A DNA stretch of 64,000 bases from assembly GCF_027627475.1 (NCBI RefSeq), contig NZ_CP115484.1:5469001-5533000 (forward strand), given 5' to 3'. Numbering within the stretch: position 1 is the first letter of the stretch; each line of letters begins with the position of its first letter. The translations under genes were made by a program, and so were the position numbers. The DNA is from Paenibacillus sp. SYP-B4298. GTDB lineage: Bacteria > Bacillota > Bacilli > Paenibacillales > Paenibacillaceae. Positions 8,833-18,794 of the stretch are shown piece by piece. The notes under the pieces were generated by a model. That model searched no databases. It saw nothing but the letters and a program-made list of their open reading frames with translations, and was not told the DNA's origin.

Positions 8833-9756
8833 ATGCTAAAAAAGAATGGATTCATTAAGGAGCTTGTGACGAATCGCTTGTTGTTTCTCATGCTGCTGCC
8901 GACAATATTATTTTTCCTGCTTAATTCGTACACGCCGATGTTGGGCATCTATTATGCCTTTACCCGGTTCGAGTTCAACACCAGCTTGTTCGATATGCAA
9001 TTCGTCGGATGGGATAACTTCAAGTTTCTGGCCCAATCCGGCATCCTAATGAAGCTTACAATTAATACGATCGGTTACAATCTGGCCTTCATCCTGCTTG
9101 GCAATGTGCTGGCGATTGTACTCGCGATTCTGGTAAGCGAACTGAGAATGCAATGGTTCAAGAAGCTGTCCCAATCCATTCTGTTCCTGCCCTATTTCGT
9201 ATCCTTCGTTATTTTGAGCGTTATCGTCTACAACATGTTCAATTATGAGAACGGATTCCTGAATTCCACACTGGAGCGGTTTGGAGCTGAACCGGTGGAT
9301 GTGTATAATACGCCATGGGTGTGGATCTTCCTCATCATTATCTTCTACCTGTGGAAAAACCTTGGATATAGCATGGTCATCTACCTTGCCTCCATCACAG
9401 GGATTAGTGAAGAGTACTACGAAGCGGCCAAAATTGACGGAGCAAACATATTCCAGCGCATCTGGTATATCACCGTTCCGATGCTGAAGAATACGTTTGT
9501 GATGCTGCTCCTGTTCGCGCTGGGAAGCATTATGAAGGGCCAGTTCGACTTGTTCTATCAACTCGTAGGCAACAATGGCATGCTGTATGATACGACAGAC
9601 ATACTCGATACCTATGTGTACCGTTCACTCAAGGTAACCTTCGATATTGGGATGTCCACTGCAGCGGGATTGTACCAATCGCTGTTCGGATTCGTCCTGA
9701 TTATGACGGTAAACTATATTATCCGGAAAATTAATGACGAGTATGCGCTGTTCTAA
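8833..9756 (+). CDS. Sugar ABC transporter permease, LplB-type
   Basis: The product is 307 aa with six predicted membrane helices. The cytoplasmic EAA loop, YEAAKIDGANIFQRIWY, docks to the ATPase. The start ATG follows GGAGAAGGGAG. It is the first gene of a three-gene operon (permease, permease, binding protein) for uptake of oligosaccharides or related sugars. No ATPase is encoded, so a shared MsmX-type ATPase elsewhere is expected. The substrate is unknown. The family is clear from the SYTPMLGIYYAF and WVGWDNF-like N-terminal patterns. Confidence 0.92.
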   Translation: MLKKNGFIKELVTNRLLFLMLLPTILFFLLNSYTPMLGIYYAFTRFEFNTSLFDMQFVGWDNFKFLAQSGILMKLTINTIGYNLAFILLGNVLAIVLAILVSELRMQWFKKLSQSILFLPYFVSFVILSVIVYNMFNYENGFLNSTLERFGAEPVDVYNTPWVWIFLIIIFYLWKNLGYSMVIYLASITGISEEYYEAAKIDGANIFQRIWYITVPMLKNTFVMLLLFALGSIMKGQFDLFYQLVGNNGMLYDTTDILDTYVYRSLKVTFDIGMSTAAGLYQSLFGFVLIMTVNYIIRKINDEYALF

Positions 9757-9785
9757 GTGATTATTCATACAGGAGGCTTTATGCG

Positions 9786-10679
9786 ATGAAAATAAAAGAC
9801 GACCAATATATGATCTGGTTCCGGCTGATTGCTTACGTGGTCATAATCATTACCTCGGTCGCGTGCCTGTTCCCGTTCTTGCTGATCATCTCGGCGTCAT
9901 TTACACAAAATGAGGCCATAATACGAGATGGCTACAACCTGATCCCAACCGTGTTCTCGCTGGAGGGCTACACGACGATCTTCAAGTTTCCGAAGCAGGT
10001 ATTGCAAGCCTATGGTGTGACGATTACGACGACTGTTGTCGGAACAACGCTTGGTCTGTTCCTCATGACAATGGCAGGCTATGTGCTCCAGCGCAAAGAC
10101 TTTAAGTACCGCAACTTCTTCTCATTCTTTATCTACTTTACAACGCTGTTTGGCGGCGGACTGGTTCCTTGGTATATCCTGATTACCAAATATCTGCAAT
10201 TGACGGATACGCTGACTGTGCTCATCTATCCAGGGCTTATGACACCGTTCCTGATTATTCTAATGAAGAACTTTATTCGTTCCGCTGTACCCGATGAAAT
10301 CGTTGAATCCGCCAAAATTGACGGCGCTAATGATTTCATAATCTATAGTCGCATTGTGCTTCAACTGTCGCTGCCAGGCATTGCAACCGTAGGCCTGTTC
10401 CTGGCTTTGAACTACTGGAATGACTGGTTTTCTTCGTCCCTGTTCATTAATGATACGTCGAAGTACCAGTTGCAATACTATCTGTACAATGTTATCAACG
10501 CGATGAGCTTCCTTGCCCAGATGGGTGCAGGCACCGGCGTATCGCTCGGCAGCGACATGCCGACCGAGTCGATGAAGATGGCGATGTCGCTGATCGTTAC
10601 CGGCCCGATTCTGTTCTTGTATCCTTTCGTGCAACGGTACTTCGTGAAGGGATTAACGATCGGGGCTGTCAAGGGTTAG
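9786..10679 (+). CDS. Sugar ABC transporter permease, LplC/YtcP-type
   Basis: The product is 297 aa with six membrane helices. The second permease half has the EAA loop VESAKIDGANDFIIYSRIV and the typical ending VQRYFVKGLTIGAVKG. The start ATG lies 7 nt after AGGAGG. It begins 29 bp after the first permease and pairs with it to form the transmembrane channel. A GC hairpin separates it from the binding-protein gene. Confidence 0.92.
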   Translation: MKIKDDQYMIWFRLIAYVVIIITSVACLFPFLLIISASFTQNEAIIRDGYNLIPTVFSLEGYTTIFKFPKQVLQAYGVTITTTVVGTTLGLFLMTMAGYVLQRKDFKYRNFFSFFIYFTTLFGGGLVPWYILITKYLQLTDTLTVLIYPGLMTPFLIILMKNFIRSAVPDEIVESAKIDGANDFIIYSRIVLQLSLPGIATVGLFLALNYWNDWFSSSLFINDTSKYQLQYYLYNVINAMSFLAQMGAGTGVSLGSDMPTESMKMAMSLIVTGPILFLYPFVQRYFVKGLTIGAVKG

Positions 10680-10691
10680 GTTAGAACCGGG

Positions 10692-10708
10692 CGGGGGCGC
10701 TGCCCCCG
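10692..10708 (+). terminator. GC hairpin between permease and binding-protein genes
   Basis: CGGGGGC, GCT loop and GCCCCCG lie in the 77-bp gap. No U-run follows. It more likely trims or stabilises the transcript than ends it. Confidence 0.4.
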
Positions 10709-10756
10709 TACTGGCTAACATAGATGAAAGAACCACCAAAAAAAGGGAGGATTCAT

Positions 10757-12361
10757 ATGAGAAAGACAACGATGCGCGCAGTAAACGTAATGCTCACTCT
10801 TATGCTTCTCATTTCCGTGCTGGCAGCCTGCTCAGGCGGCAACAGCGGAAGCACAGGCAGCACGAATACACCGAAGGAAAATAATACCCCTGCTAATTCA
10901 GGAAGCGCTTCCGAGGGCAACTCGGCAACGGGTATCGACACATCCAAGAAGGTGGAGCTGCAATTCTACATGCTGGGCGATGCGCCGAAGGACCTGGCTA
11001 TCATTCAGGACGAGATCAACAAGATGGCGCTGCAGGATCTGAACGCAACGGTCAAATTCAACTACACTTCATGGACAGATTGGGATCAAAAATACAAGCT
11101 GTTGCTCGGTTCCGGTCAACAGGTGGACTTGATCTTCACCGCCGAGTGGACGCAGTACCAATCCTACGCGAAGAAGGGCGCCTTCCAGCCACTGGATGAA
11201 CTGCTGCCTAAAGCAGCTCCAACGCTGTATTCCTTCGTGCCGGAGAATATGTGGGAAGCGGTTAAAATCGACGGCAAAATCTTCACCGTCCCAGCAACTT
11301 ATAAGGAGTACGTAACAGATGGCTTCGTATGGCGCGAGGATCTGCGTGAGAAGTACAACCTGCCGAAGCCGGTAGACCTGGAAACGTTCGAGCAATATCT
11401 GGATGGCATCAAAAAGAACGAACCAACGATGACTCCGCTGTCCATGAACTCGGATGTGAAAACAAACCTGATGGATCGCTTCAGAGGCATCGCTCATGAT
11501 CCGATCGGCGCGCTGCCTTATGGACTGGGCGTTCGTTATGAGACACCTAAGGAAGTATACAGCTACTGGGGCTCGGATGAGCAGAAGCAGGACCTCGTAA
11601 CGCTCAAGCGTTGGCAGGATAATGGCTACATGGTGAAAAACGTGCTGGCTGTGAAGGATACACTGCAAGATCAGATCACGAGCGGCAAGGCATCCGCTAT
11701 TCTGGGCGACAATCCGAACCGCTTCAATGACATGGTGATCAAAATCCAGACAACACATCCAGATTGGAAGCTGGCTTATCATCCATTCCCGCTGACGAAT
11801 GGACTGGCGACTCCAGTTCACCCGATTCATAACGGATTTGCGATTCCGACAAGCAGCAAAAATGCAGAGCGTGCTCTGGCGTTCTATGAGAAGATGGTAA
11901 CGGACAAACGCTACAATCAATTGACGCAATACGGTATTGAAGGCAAGAACTACGAAGTGAAAGATGGCTACTATTCCATGCTTGGCGATGCCAACTCCAA
12001 TGGCTTCGCGCGCGAGGGCATGAATGGCTGGGCATGGCGTAACCCAGAGTACATGCTGTTCGACAAAAACTATGACGGCGTGAAGGCCATCTTCGACGAG
12101 CTGGACAAAATTCAAGTACCGGACAAATTCACTGGTTTTGCTGAGGACTACACATCCTACCAGGCAGAGCGCGCAGCGCTGGAGCAGGTCGAGAAGCAAT
12201 ATCTGTTCCCGCTTAATGCCGGTCTGGTCAAAAATATCGATGAAGGCTTGAATACCTTCATGGAGAAGGCGAAGCAAGCCGGACTTGACAAGATTCAGGA
12301 AGAGTACAAAAAGCAATGGCTGCAATACGTGCAGGATCAAGGAATTAAGGACGGCAAATAA
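10757..12361 (+). CDS. Sugar ABC transporter substrate-binding lipoprotein, LplA-type
   Basis: The product is 534 aa from ATG 10757, preceded by GGGAGG. An upstream in-frame ATG at 10724 lacks a ribosome site. The lipobox SVLAAC places the lipid-anchored Cys at residue 25, followed by a Gly/Ser/Asn linker. The large family-1 solute-binding fold has a C-terminal helix-rich part (NAGLVKNIDEGLNTF and onward) like DUF3502. It captures a sugar ligand outside the membrane for the two permeases just upstream. The ligand cannot be predicted. Confidence 0.92.
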   Translation: MRKTTMRAVNVMLTLMLLISVLAACSGGNSGSTGSTNTPKENNTPANSGSASEGNSATGIDTSKKVELQFYMLGDAPKDLAIIQDEINKMALQDLNATVKFNYTSWTDWDQKYKLLLGSGQQVDLIFTAEWTQYQSYAKKGAFQPLDELLPKAAPTLYSFVPENMWEAVKIDGKIFTVPATYKEYVTDGFVWREDLREKYNLPKPVDLETFEQYLDGIKKNEPTMTPLSMNSDVKTNLMDRFRGIAHDPIGALPYGLGVRYETPKEVYSYWGSDEQKQDLVTLKRWQDNGYMVKNVLAVKDTLQDQITSGKASAILGDNPNRFNDMVIKIQTTHPDWKLAYHPFPLTNGLATPVHPIHNGFAIPTSSKNAERALAFYEKMVTDKRYNQLTQYGIEGKNYEVKDGYYSMLGDANSNGFAREGMNGWAWRNPEYMLFDKNYDGVKAIFDELDKIQVPDKFTGFAEDYTSYQAERAALEQVEKQYLFPLNAGLVKNIDEGLNTFMEKAKQAGLDKIQEEYKKQWLQYVQDQGIKDGK

Positions 12362-12405
12362 GCAAATTAGCTGAAAGCTCTCTAAAGGGGCTGGCTAATG
12401 AATGG

Positions 12406-12444
12406 CAAGCTCTCCACTGGCGATGTACGCTGGTGGAGAGCTTG
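12406..12444 (+). terminator. Rho-independent terminator of the first import operon
   Basis: CAAGCTCTCCAC (12406-12417) and GTGGAGAGCTTG (12433-12444) form a perfect 12-bp stem. It is followed by TTTGG and lies 45 bp after the binding-protein stop. Confidence 0.7.
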
Positions 12445-12516
12445 TTTGGCGTGGACGGGAAATCGATGAATATCAGGGTTGGTCATTGAATAAAGCCAGC
12501 ATTTCTCTTACAATAA

Positions 12517-12532
12517 AGGAAAGCGCTTTCCT
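12517..12532 (+). promoter_or_regulatory. Palindromic cre-like box upstream of the second AraC regulator
   Basis: AGGAAAGCGCTTTCCT is a perfect 16-bp palindrome. Its inner 14 bases match the cre consensus at 12 of 14 positions. It lies about 77 bp upstream of the GTG start of the next gene. CcpA is the likeliest binder; a LacI-family regulator is an alternative. Confidence 0.55.
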
Positions 12533-12608
12533 ATATATTAAAAGTCCGTTTCATGCGGTAGCTTAACAAGATAGGAAGTTGAATTCTGCAGGAAAGAGGA
12601 GTGGAACA

Positions 12609-14882
12609 GTGAGGAAGCCCAACTGGTATTATCGCATGCTGCTATCCTATTTTCCGATTTTTTTATTCACGGTTACGATTCTCGTCTTCCTGTCCTTCAC
12701 CATACTCAATGAAATCTCGCATCAGGAGACGGTGAAGGCAGACCGGATCTCTACGGAATATGTAGTCGATGCGGTCGATCGGTCGTTGCGCGGCATGGAG
12801 CTGGGCATTCTGGAGGACATGGAGAAGAATGAGCTGTTCCGCCGTTTTCTGCAAGGCTCCGCGGGAGAAGATGCGACGCAGGGTGTCTTCGAGGCGGCGT
12901 CCAGATTGCGCCAGTTGACTGTCAATGACAGTCTGATCCACTCGGTCTATCTGTATCGTCGGGCTGATCGACATGTGTTGACGCGTAGCGGGCTTGAGGA
13001 CCTAAAGCACTTCGCAGACCGGGATTTTGTTGCGGAGGCGGAGCGGCTCGGCCACTACAGCCGCTGGTCTACGATTCGGGACTTTAAGGAGTTCAGTAAC
13101 GAACTGCCTAAGGAAGTGATTACAATGTATAAGCCGGAGCCCTTGCCGTTTGGTACGGATGGGTTGCTGTTTATTAATGCGGACGTATATGCCATCAGAC
13201 AATTGATCCGTTCCATGAACAATCAGGAGCTGTCCTTCCTGAACATTCGAGATGACCAGGGAAAGCTGCTGTTCTCCACACGGGCGGTGGAGGGGGGCGA
13301 GATTCGCTCTGGAGAAAGTGTGCTGAATGTCGTGCAATCTGAATTGACGGGCTGGCACTTCGAGAGTGGTATTGTCGGAGGTCAGTTGTTCATGTGGGTG
13401 TCCGTCATCTCTTATGTGTGGATAGCGATCGGCATCGGAACCGTGTTGTTCGCCGGCTTCTACATTATCTATATTACGCGCCGCAACTATAAGCCGATCC
13501 GAGTCATGATGAACCGGATTGAGTCGATTCAGCTAAGGCATGATAGCTTCGGAATGAGGCTGGATGAGCTAAGCCAGATCGATCGGACGCTAGAGGGGCT
13601 CATCCAGCAGACGGTGGACTACGAGAAGCAGCAGCGGGAGAACCTGCTCGTCACGAGGCGGCAGTTGTTTGTTGATCTGACCGAGGGGATTGCCAAGGGC
13701 GATCTGCTGCAACAGTTCGCTCATCTGAAGCTGTATCCATCACATGGGGCGGCGGCCCTGGATAAGTGGGCTTATGTAGCTGTGGAGTTAAATGAGTATA
13801 CCGCATTCACGCAAGACTTCACGGACCGCGACCAGGCGGCACTCAAGTTCGCGATCGTCAATGTGCTGCAGGAGCTGGCGCGCGGCGAGCAGATGGAGGG
13901 CTGGGTGGAATGGACGGGAGACCGCCGTATCGGCATTATGATCGGTCATCGGGGCACAGGGGGAGCGGCAGCGGTGAAGGCGGATATCGGCAGATTTGCG
14001 TCGGCGGGTGCCGACTGGATCCGGGAATATCTGCGAATGGGACTACTCTTCGGCATCGGGCCGCTCGTACCGCTTCAGGAGATGAACGCCTCATGCAAGG
14101 AGGCGACGCAGGTCATGCGGCATAAGCTGGCGCTTGGACGGGAAACGGTCGTGATGAGCGATGATCTGCCACGCCATATTGAGGGCAGTTGGTATCGTCA
14201 TCTGCAGTTGGCGTCAAGCATCGTCCGTGAATTCCGGTTGTCGACAGGGGAGTGGCGCGAGCAGTTGGAGCAATTGATGCAGCGGGTCAGGGAAGAGCGT
14301 CTGAAGGATGAGGAGATTCGTCTGCTGCTGCACACGCTGCTGGAGATGCTGGGGACAGAGCTGGGTCACCTGTCGGAAGAGCTGAGAACGTATATCCAGG
14401 GGGAGAAGGCCGAGCTGTGGAAGCGAGCACTTGAGGAAGTCGGCACACTCGATCAACTGACAACCGTATGTCAGGATTATATGACAGAGCTGTACAGAAC
14501 GTATGTGGCGATGTGTGAGACGAAAAACCATCGTGCGATGGTGACGGAGATACGCGGCTATATCGAGGAGCATTTTCAGAACCCGGACTTGTCCCTGAAT
14601 CATCTGAGCGACCGATTCCAGATCTCGCCCAAGTATGCGTCTTATCTGTTCAAAGAAGAATTCAATATGAAATTTGTAGATTTTCTAATTCGTCTGCGTA
14701 TCATGCATGCGGAGCAGCTACTGGCATCGACGGCGCGGCCCGTGCAGGAGATCGCGACAGAGGTAGGGTATGCGAATGCCATTACATTTGGCCGAGTGTT
14801 TAAGCGGGTGGTAGGTGTTACCCCTGGTGAGTTTCGCAAGCTAGGAATGACCCCGTCTGAGCCCTATGCGAAAAAGGTGTAG
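12609..14882 (+). CDS. Membrane-bound AraC-family regulator
   Basis: The product is 757 aa. I choose GTG 12609 because AGGAG lies 7 nt before it. A TTG ten codons upstream lacks one. Transmembrane helices at about 10-33 and 259-288 bracket an extracellular sensor domain. A long helical linker leads to a C-terminal AraC domain with LSLNHLSDRFQISPKYASYLFK and PVQEIATEVGYANAITFGRVFK, followed by the GVTPGEFRKL ending. It probably senses an external sugar and activates the binding-protein and permease genes that follow on the same strand. Confidence 0.9.
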   Translation: MRKPNWYYRMLLSYFPIFLFTVTILVFLSFTILNEISHQETVKADRISTEYVVDAVDRSLRGMELGILEDMEKNELFRRFLQGSAGEDATQGVFEAASRLRQLTVNDSLIHSVYLYRRADRHVLTRSGLEDLKHFADRDFVAEAERLGHYSRWSTIRDFKEFSNELPKEVITMYKPEPLPFGTDGLLFINADVYAIRQLIRSMNNQELSFLNIRDDQGKLLFSTRAVEGGEIRSGESVLNVVQSELTGWHFESGIVGGQLFMWVSVISYVWIAIGIGTVLFAGFYIIYITRRNYKPIRVMMNRIESIQLRHDSFGMRLDELSQIDRTLEGLIQQTVDYEKQQRENLLVTRRQLFVDLTEGIAKGDLLQQFAHLKLYPSHGAAALDKWAYVAVELNEYTAFTQDFTDRDQAALKFAIVNVLQELARGEQMEGWVEWTGDRRIGIMIGHRGTGGAAAVKADIGRFASAGADWIREYLRMGLLFGIGPLVPLQEMNASCKEATQVMRHKLALGRETVVMSDDLPRHIEGSWYRHLQLASSIVREFRLSTGEWREQLEQLMQRVREERLKDEEIRLLLHTLLEMLGTELGHLSEELRTYIQGEKAELWKRALEEVGTLDQLTTVCQDYMTELYRTYVAMCETKNHRAMVTEIRGYIEEHFQNPDLSLNHLSDRFQISPKYASYLFKEEFNMKFVDFLIRLRIMHAEQLLASTARPVQEIATEVGYANAITFGRVFKRVVGVTPGEFRKLGMTPSEPYAKKV

Positions 14883-15029
14883 TGCACGAACCCGGTTTAT
14901 CCCGCCCGTCCGATCAGCAGCGTAAAGCCAAGAGCAAAAAGGTTTAGCGCGTGGAAACATGTTTATTGCCCGTTGTTCGCCAGCCATGTCATACTGTGGT
15001 CATTCCAGGCAGGGCTGGCTGCTTAGCGT

Positions 15030-15043
15030 TGAAAGCGCATACT
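15030..15043 (+). promoter_or_regulatory. cre-like box upstream of the second binding-protein gene
   Basis: TGAAAGCGCATACT matches the cre consensus at 12 of 14 positions and lies about 124 bp before the lipoprotein ATG. The 284-bp gap otherwise shows no clear promoter or frame. Confidence 0.45.
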
Positions 15044-15166
15044 ATCCTAGTGTGTTCCAGAAATGGAGGCGGTAAGCGGATAGCTCACTTACGCTTCCGG
15101 CACAATACGGATCATAGGCAAGAGCGCTGCCGGGGATAAATTCGGATAGATAAAGGGGCTGGGACA

Positions 15167-16795
15167 ATGAAGGACGTCCATCAACACAACACCGCGACAT
15201 CATCACGGAAGACCAAAGCCATGCCGGCAATCGCCATGGCACTAATCTGCTCACTGCTGCTGGCAGCGTGCTCCTCCAAGCCGGATACGCAAGGGGGCGG
15301 CAGTAATGCAGGGGAGAAGGAACGGGTAACCTTGAAGGTGGAAATATTCGACAGGGGGAATTCACCCAAGGGCTACACGATTACCGACAACTACTGGTCG
15401 CGTTGGGTTCAGGAGAACTTCGGAGCTCCACGCGGCATCGACGTGCAGTATGTGCCGGTGCCTCGTTCCGAGGAGGTCGAAAAGCTGAATGTGCTGATGG
15501 CCAGCGGCGGCGGCGTTCCAGATATTGTATTCACCTATGACACAAATACGTTCAATCGCTATGCGAAGCAGGATGGATTGACCGACTTGAAGGAGCTGCT
15601 GGACCAGCATGGGCCAAACCTGAAGAAGCTGCTGGGTGACGATGTGCTGGACTATGGGAAATACGATAACAAGCAGTTCGCCATTCCAGCGAGACGCTCG
15701 AATACCGGCAAGTATGCCTCCTTCATCCGCAAGGACTGGCTCGAGAAGTTGAACCTGCCCATCCCGCAAAATGCCGACGAGCTGTACGAGACGCTCAAGG
15801 CGTTCAAGGAGAAGGACCCAGGCGCTACCGGGGGCCAGGTCATCCCGATGGGAATGACGATAGCATCTGCTCAGTACGAGCCGTTGCTGTGGAGCTTCAT
15901 CAAGCCTCTCACGGAGGAGGAGCGCTACACGCTGACCCAGCAGCTAGGCTCGAACGAGTACCCTGTGCTGCTGCCAGGCTTTAAGGATGGACTGCGATTC
16001 ATGAACAAGCTCTATAACGAGGGGCTGATGAGCCGTGATTTTGGGCTGGACAAGGACAAGAAGAAGCTGGGCGAGGATATAGCGACAGGCAAGCTAGGAT
16101 TTTTCAGCGAGGATGACATCAATATTTTCTATGAGAATGGTTCCTATGATTCGCTCCAGAACAATGTGCCGGGTGCAGTCATCGAACCGATCGATGTATA
16201 TAAAAATGAGGAAGGAATCTACGCCAAGCCGCAATATGCACCAAACGGGATGTATATTATGATACCAAAATCAAGTGAACGCGCGGTGGAGGCGATCCAA
16301 TATCTCGACTGGATGGCTCAGGAGGATGTACTGTTCACGATTCAGAACGGGGTAGAGGGCGAGAACTACGAGCTTGTGGACGGCATCCCGGTGACAAAGA
16401 ACGATCAGACAGAGGAAGCGATTAACCGGATGTTCAATGTCGGCGATCTGGCCATCGTATCCAACGGCAAGCAGTTCGGCAGTCTGGAGAAAAATCTGCA
16501 GGCTCGTGCGTATCAATTCCCGCAGAAGTTTCTGGAGCAGGTCACGAAGGCGCAGCAGATCGCCAATACGGATACGATCCCGCTCGTGCCGATGCCGCGT
16601 CCGATCGAGGCGCAGACCAAATTCGGAACGGCCCTGCTGGATAAGTTCAATGAGATCATCGTGAAGACAACGATGGCCAAGCCGGATCAGTTCGACAGTA
16701 TCTATGAGTCCATGCTGGAGGATTACATGCGCAATGGCGGCCAGGCGATTCTGGATGAGCGCAAGGCGGTCTATGAGGAGATGAAATCGAAGTAG
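15167..16795 (+). CDS. Sugar ABC transporter substrate-binding lipoprotein
   Basis: The product is 542 aa. The N-terminal signal region ends in lipobox LLAAC with Cys at residue 35, followed by a short Ser/Gly linker. The solute-binding fold of the LplA/YtcQ class is supported by length and by patterns such as DIVFTYDTNTFNRYA. It is followed at 43 bp by its permeases, so it is the first gene of an SBP-permease-permease operon. The 34-residue n-region is long, and a start nearer the hydrophobic core is possible. Confidence 0.9.
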   Translation: MKDVHQHNTATSSRKTKAMPAIAMALICSLLLAACSSKPDTQGGGSNAGEKERVTLKVEIFDRGNSPKGYTITDNYWSRWVQENFGAPRGIDVQYVPVPRSEEVEKLNVLMASGGGVPDIVFTYDTNTFNRYAKQDGLTDLKELLDQHGPNLKKLLGDDVLDYGKYDNKQFAIPARRSNTGKYASFIRKDWLEKLNLPIPQNADELYETLKAFKEKDPGATGGQVIPMGMTIASAQYEPLLWSFIKPLTEEERYTLTQQLGSNEYPVLLPGFKDGLRFMNKLYNEGLMSRDFGLDKDKKKLGEDIATGKLGFFSEDDINIFYENGSYDSLQNNVPGAVIEPIDVYKNEEGIYAKPQYAPNGMYIMIPKSSERAVEAIQYLDWMAQEDVLFTIQNGVEGENYELVDGIPVTKNDQTEEAINRMFNVGDLAIVSNGKQFGSLEKNLQARAYQFPQKFLEQVTKAQQIANTDTIPLVPMPRPIEAQTKFGTALLDKFNEIIVKTTMAKPDQFDSIYESMLEDYMRNGGQAILDERKAVYEEMKSK

Positions 16796-16838
16796 GCTCG
16801 CGGCACTGCCTGCGTAGTCAGGAAGGGGGAGAAGGCCG

Positions 16839-17735
16839 ATGGGCACCTATATGCGGAGATATTGGCAGCTATATGCGCTGCTAATGCTGCCAATTGCTTA
16901 TTTTCTAATCTTTAGATATGGCCCGATGTACGGGATTCAGATTGCATTCAAGGATTTCAACTTTTTTCAAGGGATTACAGGCAGCGAGTGGATCGGCCTG
17001 GATGCCTTCAGGGAAGTATTCGCGATGCGGGATTTCCATCTCGCATTGCGCAATACGCTGATGCTCAATTTTCTCGATCTGCTCGTCTCATTCCCGGCGC
17101 CGCTCATTCTGGCTGTCCTGCTGTTCGAGATGAGGCACCAGTGGTTCAAGCGGCTGTCGCAGACAATTCTGTATATCCCGCACTTTATCTCCTGGGTCAT
17201 CATTGGCGGTATCGTATACCAGGTGTTCGGTACCCAGTCCGGGATGATCAACAATATGCTGAAGGCGCTCGGAGTAGAGGCGATCCCTTTTCTGACGGAG
17301 AAGTCGAGCTGGCTGCTTACGTACCTGTTCGTCGGTGTATGGCAGAGCGCGGGCTGGGGCACGATCATATACTTGGCGGCGCTGACGGCGATCAACAAGG
17401 AGCTGTTCGAGGCAGCGCAGATCGATGGCGCAGGCAGACTGAAGCGAATCTGGCACGTGACGCTGCCGGGCATTAAGCCGACGATTGTCGTACTCCTCAT
17501 CATCAATCTGGGGCATATGATTACGATAGGCTTTGAACGACCGTATGTTATCGGCAATCTGGCCGTCCGCGAGTACGCAGATGTGCTCAGCACCTTCGTC
17601 TACCGTATCGGCCTGCAATCCGGTCAATATACGCTCGCTACGGTCGTCGGGCTGTTCCAGGCTGTTGTCGGACTGGTGTTCGTGCTGAGCGCTAACTACC
17701 TGTCCAAGAAGCTGACTGATGAGAGCATTCTGTAG
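16839..17735 (+). CDS. Sugar ABC transporter permease, LplB-type
   Basis: The product is 298 aa with six membrane helices, the pattern RYGPMYGIQIAFKDF near the N-terminus and the EAA loop FEAAQIDGAGRLKRIWHV. ATG 16839 follows GGGGGAG. It is the first permease of the second import operon and has no ATPase in the operon. The ligand is unknown. Confidence 0.92.
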   Translation: MGTYMRRYWQLYALLMLPIAYFLIFRYGPMYGIQIAFKDFNFFQGITGSEWIGLDAFREVFAMRDFHLALRNTLMLNFLDLLVSFPAPLILAVLLFEMRHQWFKRLSQTILYIPHFISWVIIGGIVYQVFGTQSGMINNMLKALGVEAIPFLTEKSSWLLTYLFVGVWQSAGWGTIIYLAALTAINKELFEAAQIDGAGRLKRIWHVTLPGIKPTIVVLLIINLGHMITIGFERPYVIGNLAVREYADVLSTFVYRIGLQSGQYTLATVVGLFQAVVGLVFVLSANYLSKKLTDESIL

Positions 17736-17834
17736 CACAGACCTGCAAGCACTCAGCCCGGGTGCTGCCGGATCGCGAATTCGGCAGTGCCGGAGGCAGG
17801 CTGTGCTGCTGTAGAAGAAAGGAGTGGAGTGCCG

Positions 17835-18707
17835 ATGAAAGAGCATACGGCCAATAAGATTTTTGATGGGGTCAATTTTGCGGTGCTGGTTGTATGCACG
17901 CTGCTGTGTCTGGCCCCGTTCGTTCATATTGTTGCCATCTCCTTCAGCTCTGCGCCAGCGATCTTGTCCGGCAGTGTGAATCTGCTGCCGGTAGAGTTCG
18001 AGCTGGATGCTTATCTGAAGGTGTTCACGGATCAGTCGATGATCCGCGCGCTAGGGTTCACGATCATGCTGACCGCTATCTTCACCGCGCTGTGCATGAT
18101 GATGACGATTGCGATCGGCTACCCGTTGTCCAAGCGCAACCTGAAGGGGCGGCAGGTGTTCATGTTTATCGTTATGATCACGATGTTTTTCTCGGGCGGC
18201 ATCATTCCCGAGTACATTCTGATTCGCAACTTGAATCTGCTTGATTCGATCTGGGCACTGGTGCTGCCGGGGCTGATCAACCCGTTCTACCTGATCATTA
18301 TGATCTCGTTCTTCAAGGGCATCCCTGAAAGCTTGGAGGAATCGGCGGAGATTGACGGCAGCAGTCATTTTCGCACCCTGCTTCACCTAATCATTCCGCT
18401 GTCGCTGCCCGTCATTGCGACACTGAGTCTGTTCTATGCGGTTGGACGGTGGAATGGCTTTACGGATACGCTGCTCTACATTAACAGTCCTGAGCTGTAC
18501 CCGATCCAGCTCAAGCTGTATCAGATGATTCAGAACAACATGGTCACCGATCTGATGAAGCTGGAGGGTGCTCAGATGGGCAAGATGGTGCCGGAGAGTC
18601 TGAAGGCGGCCAGCGTCGTGTTCGCAACGGTGCCCATTCTCATCGTGTACCCATGGCTGCAGCGTTATTTTGTGAATGGGGTCATGCTAGGCGCGGTGAA
18701 GGGGTAG
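17835..18707 (+). CDS. Sugar ABC transporter permease, LplC/YtcP-type
   Basis: The product is 290 aa from ATG 17835, behind GGAGTGGAG. The frame is open from 17787, but that part has no ribosome site. It has six membrane helices, the EAA loop EESAEIDGSSHFRTLLHL and the family ending QRYFVNGVMLGAVKG. It is the last gene of the second import operon. A 13-bp hairpin follows. Confidence 0.92.
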   Translation: MKEHTANKIFDGVNFAVLVVCTLLCLAPFVHIVAISFSSAPAILSGSVNLLPVEFELDAYLKVFTDQSMIRALGFTIMLTAIFTALCMMMTIAIGYPLSKRNLKGRQVFMFIVMITMFFSGGIIPEYILIRNLNLLDSIWALVLPGLINPFYLIIMISFFKGIPESLEESAEIDGSSHFRTLLHLIIPLSLPVIATLSLFYAVGRWNGFTDTLLYINSPELYPIQLKLYQMIQNNMVTDLMKLEGAQMGKMVPESLKAASVVFATVPILIVYPWLQRYFVNGVMLGAVKG

Positions 18708-18738
18708 TGGGGCAGATGTGGTGGGGCACTTAAGAAGT

Positions 18739-18794
18739 CTTTGTTCCCGGGGATTCCCTAATGAACGTAAGAATGGCATAACCCGGGAGCAAAG
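18739..18794 (+). terminator. Long-loop hairpin after the second import operon
   Basis: CTTTGTTCCCGGG (18739-18751) pairs with CCCGGGAGCAAAG (18782-18794), with one G-T pair and a 30-nt loop. No clear U-run follows. Confidence 0.4.

Noticed and set aside
11069-12340. Long minus-strand frame opposite the first binding-protein gene
   Set aside because: It is an antisense shadow of a clear lipoprotein gene; its translation has no family features.
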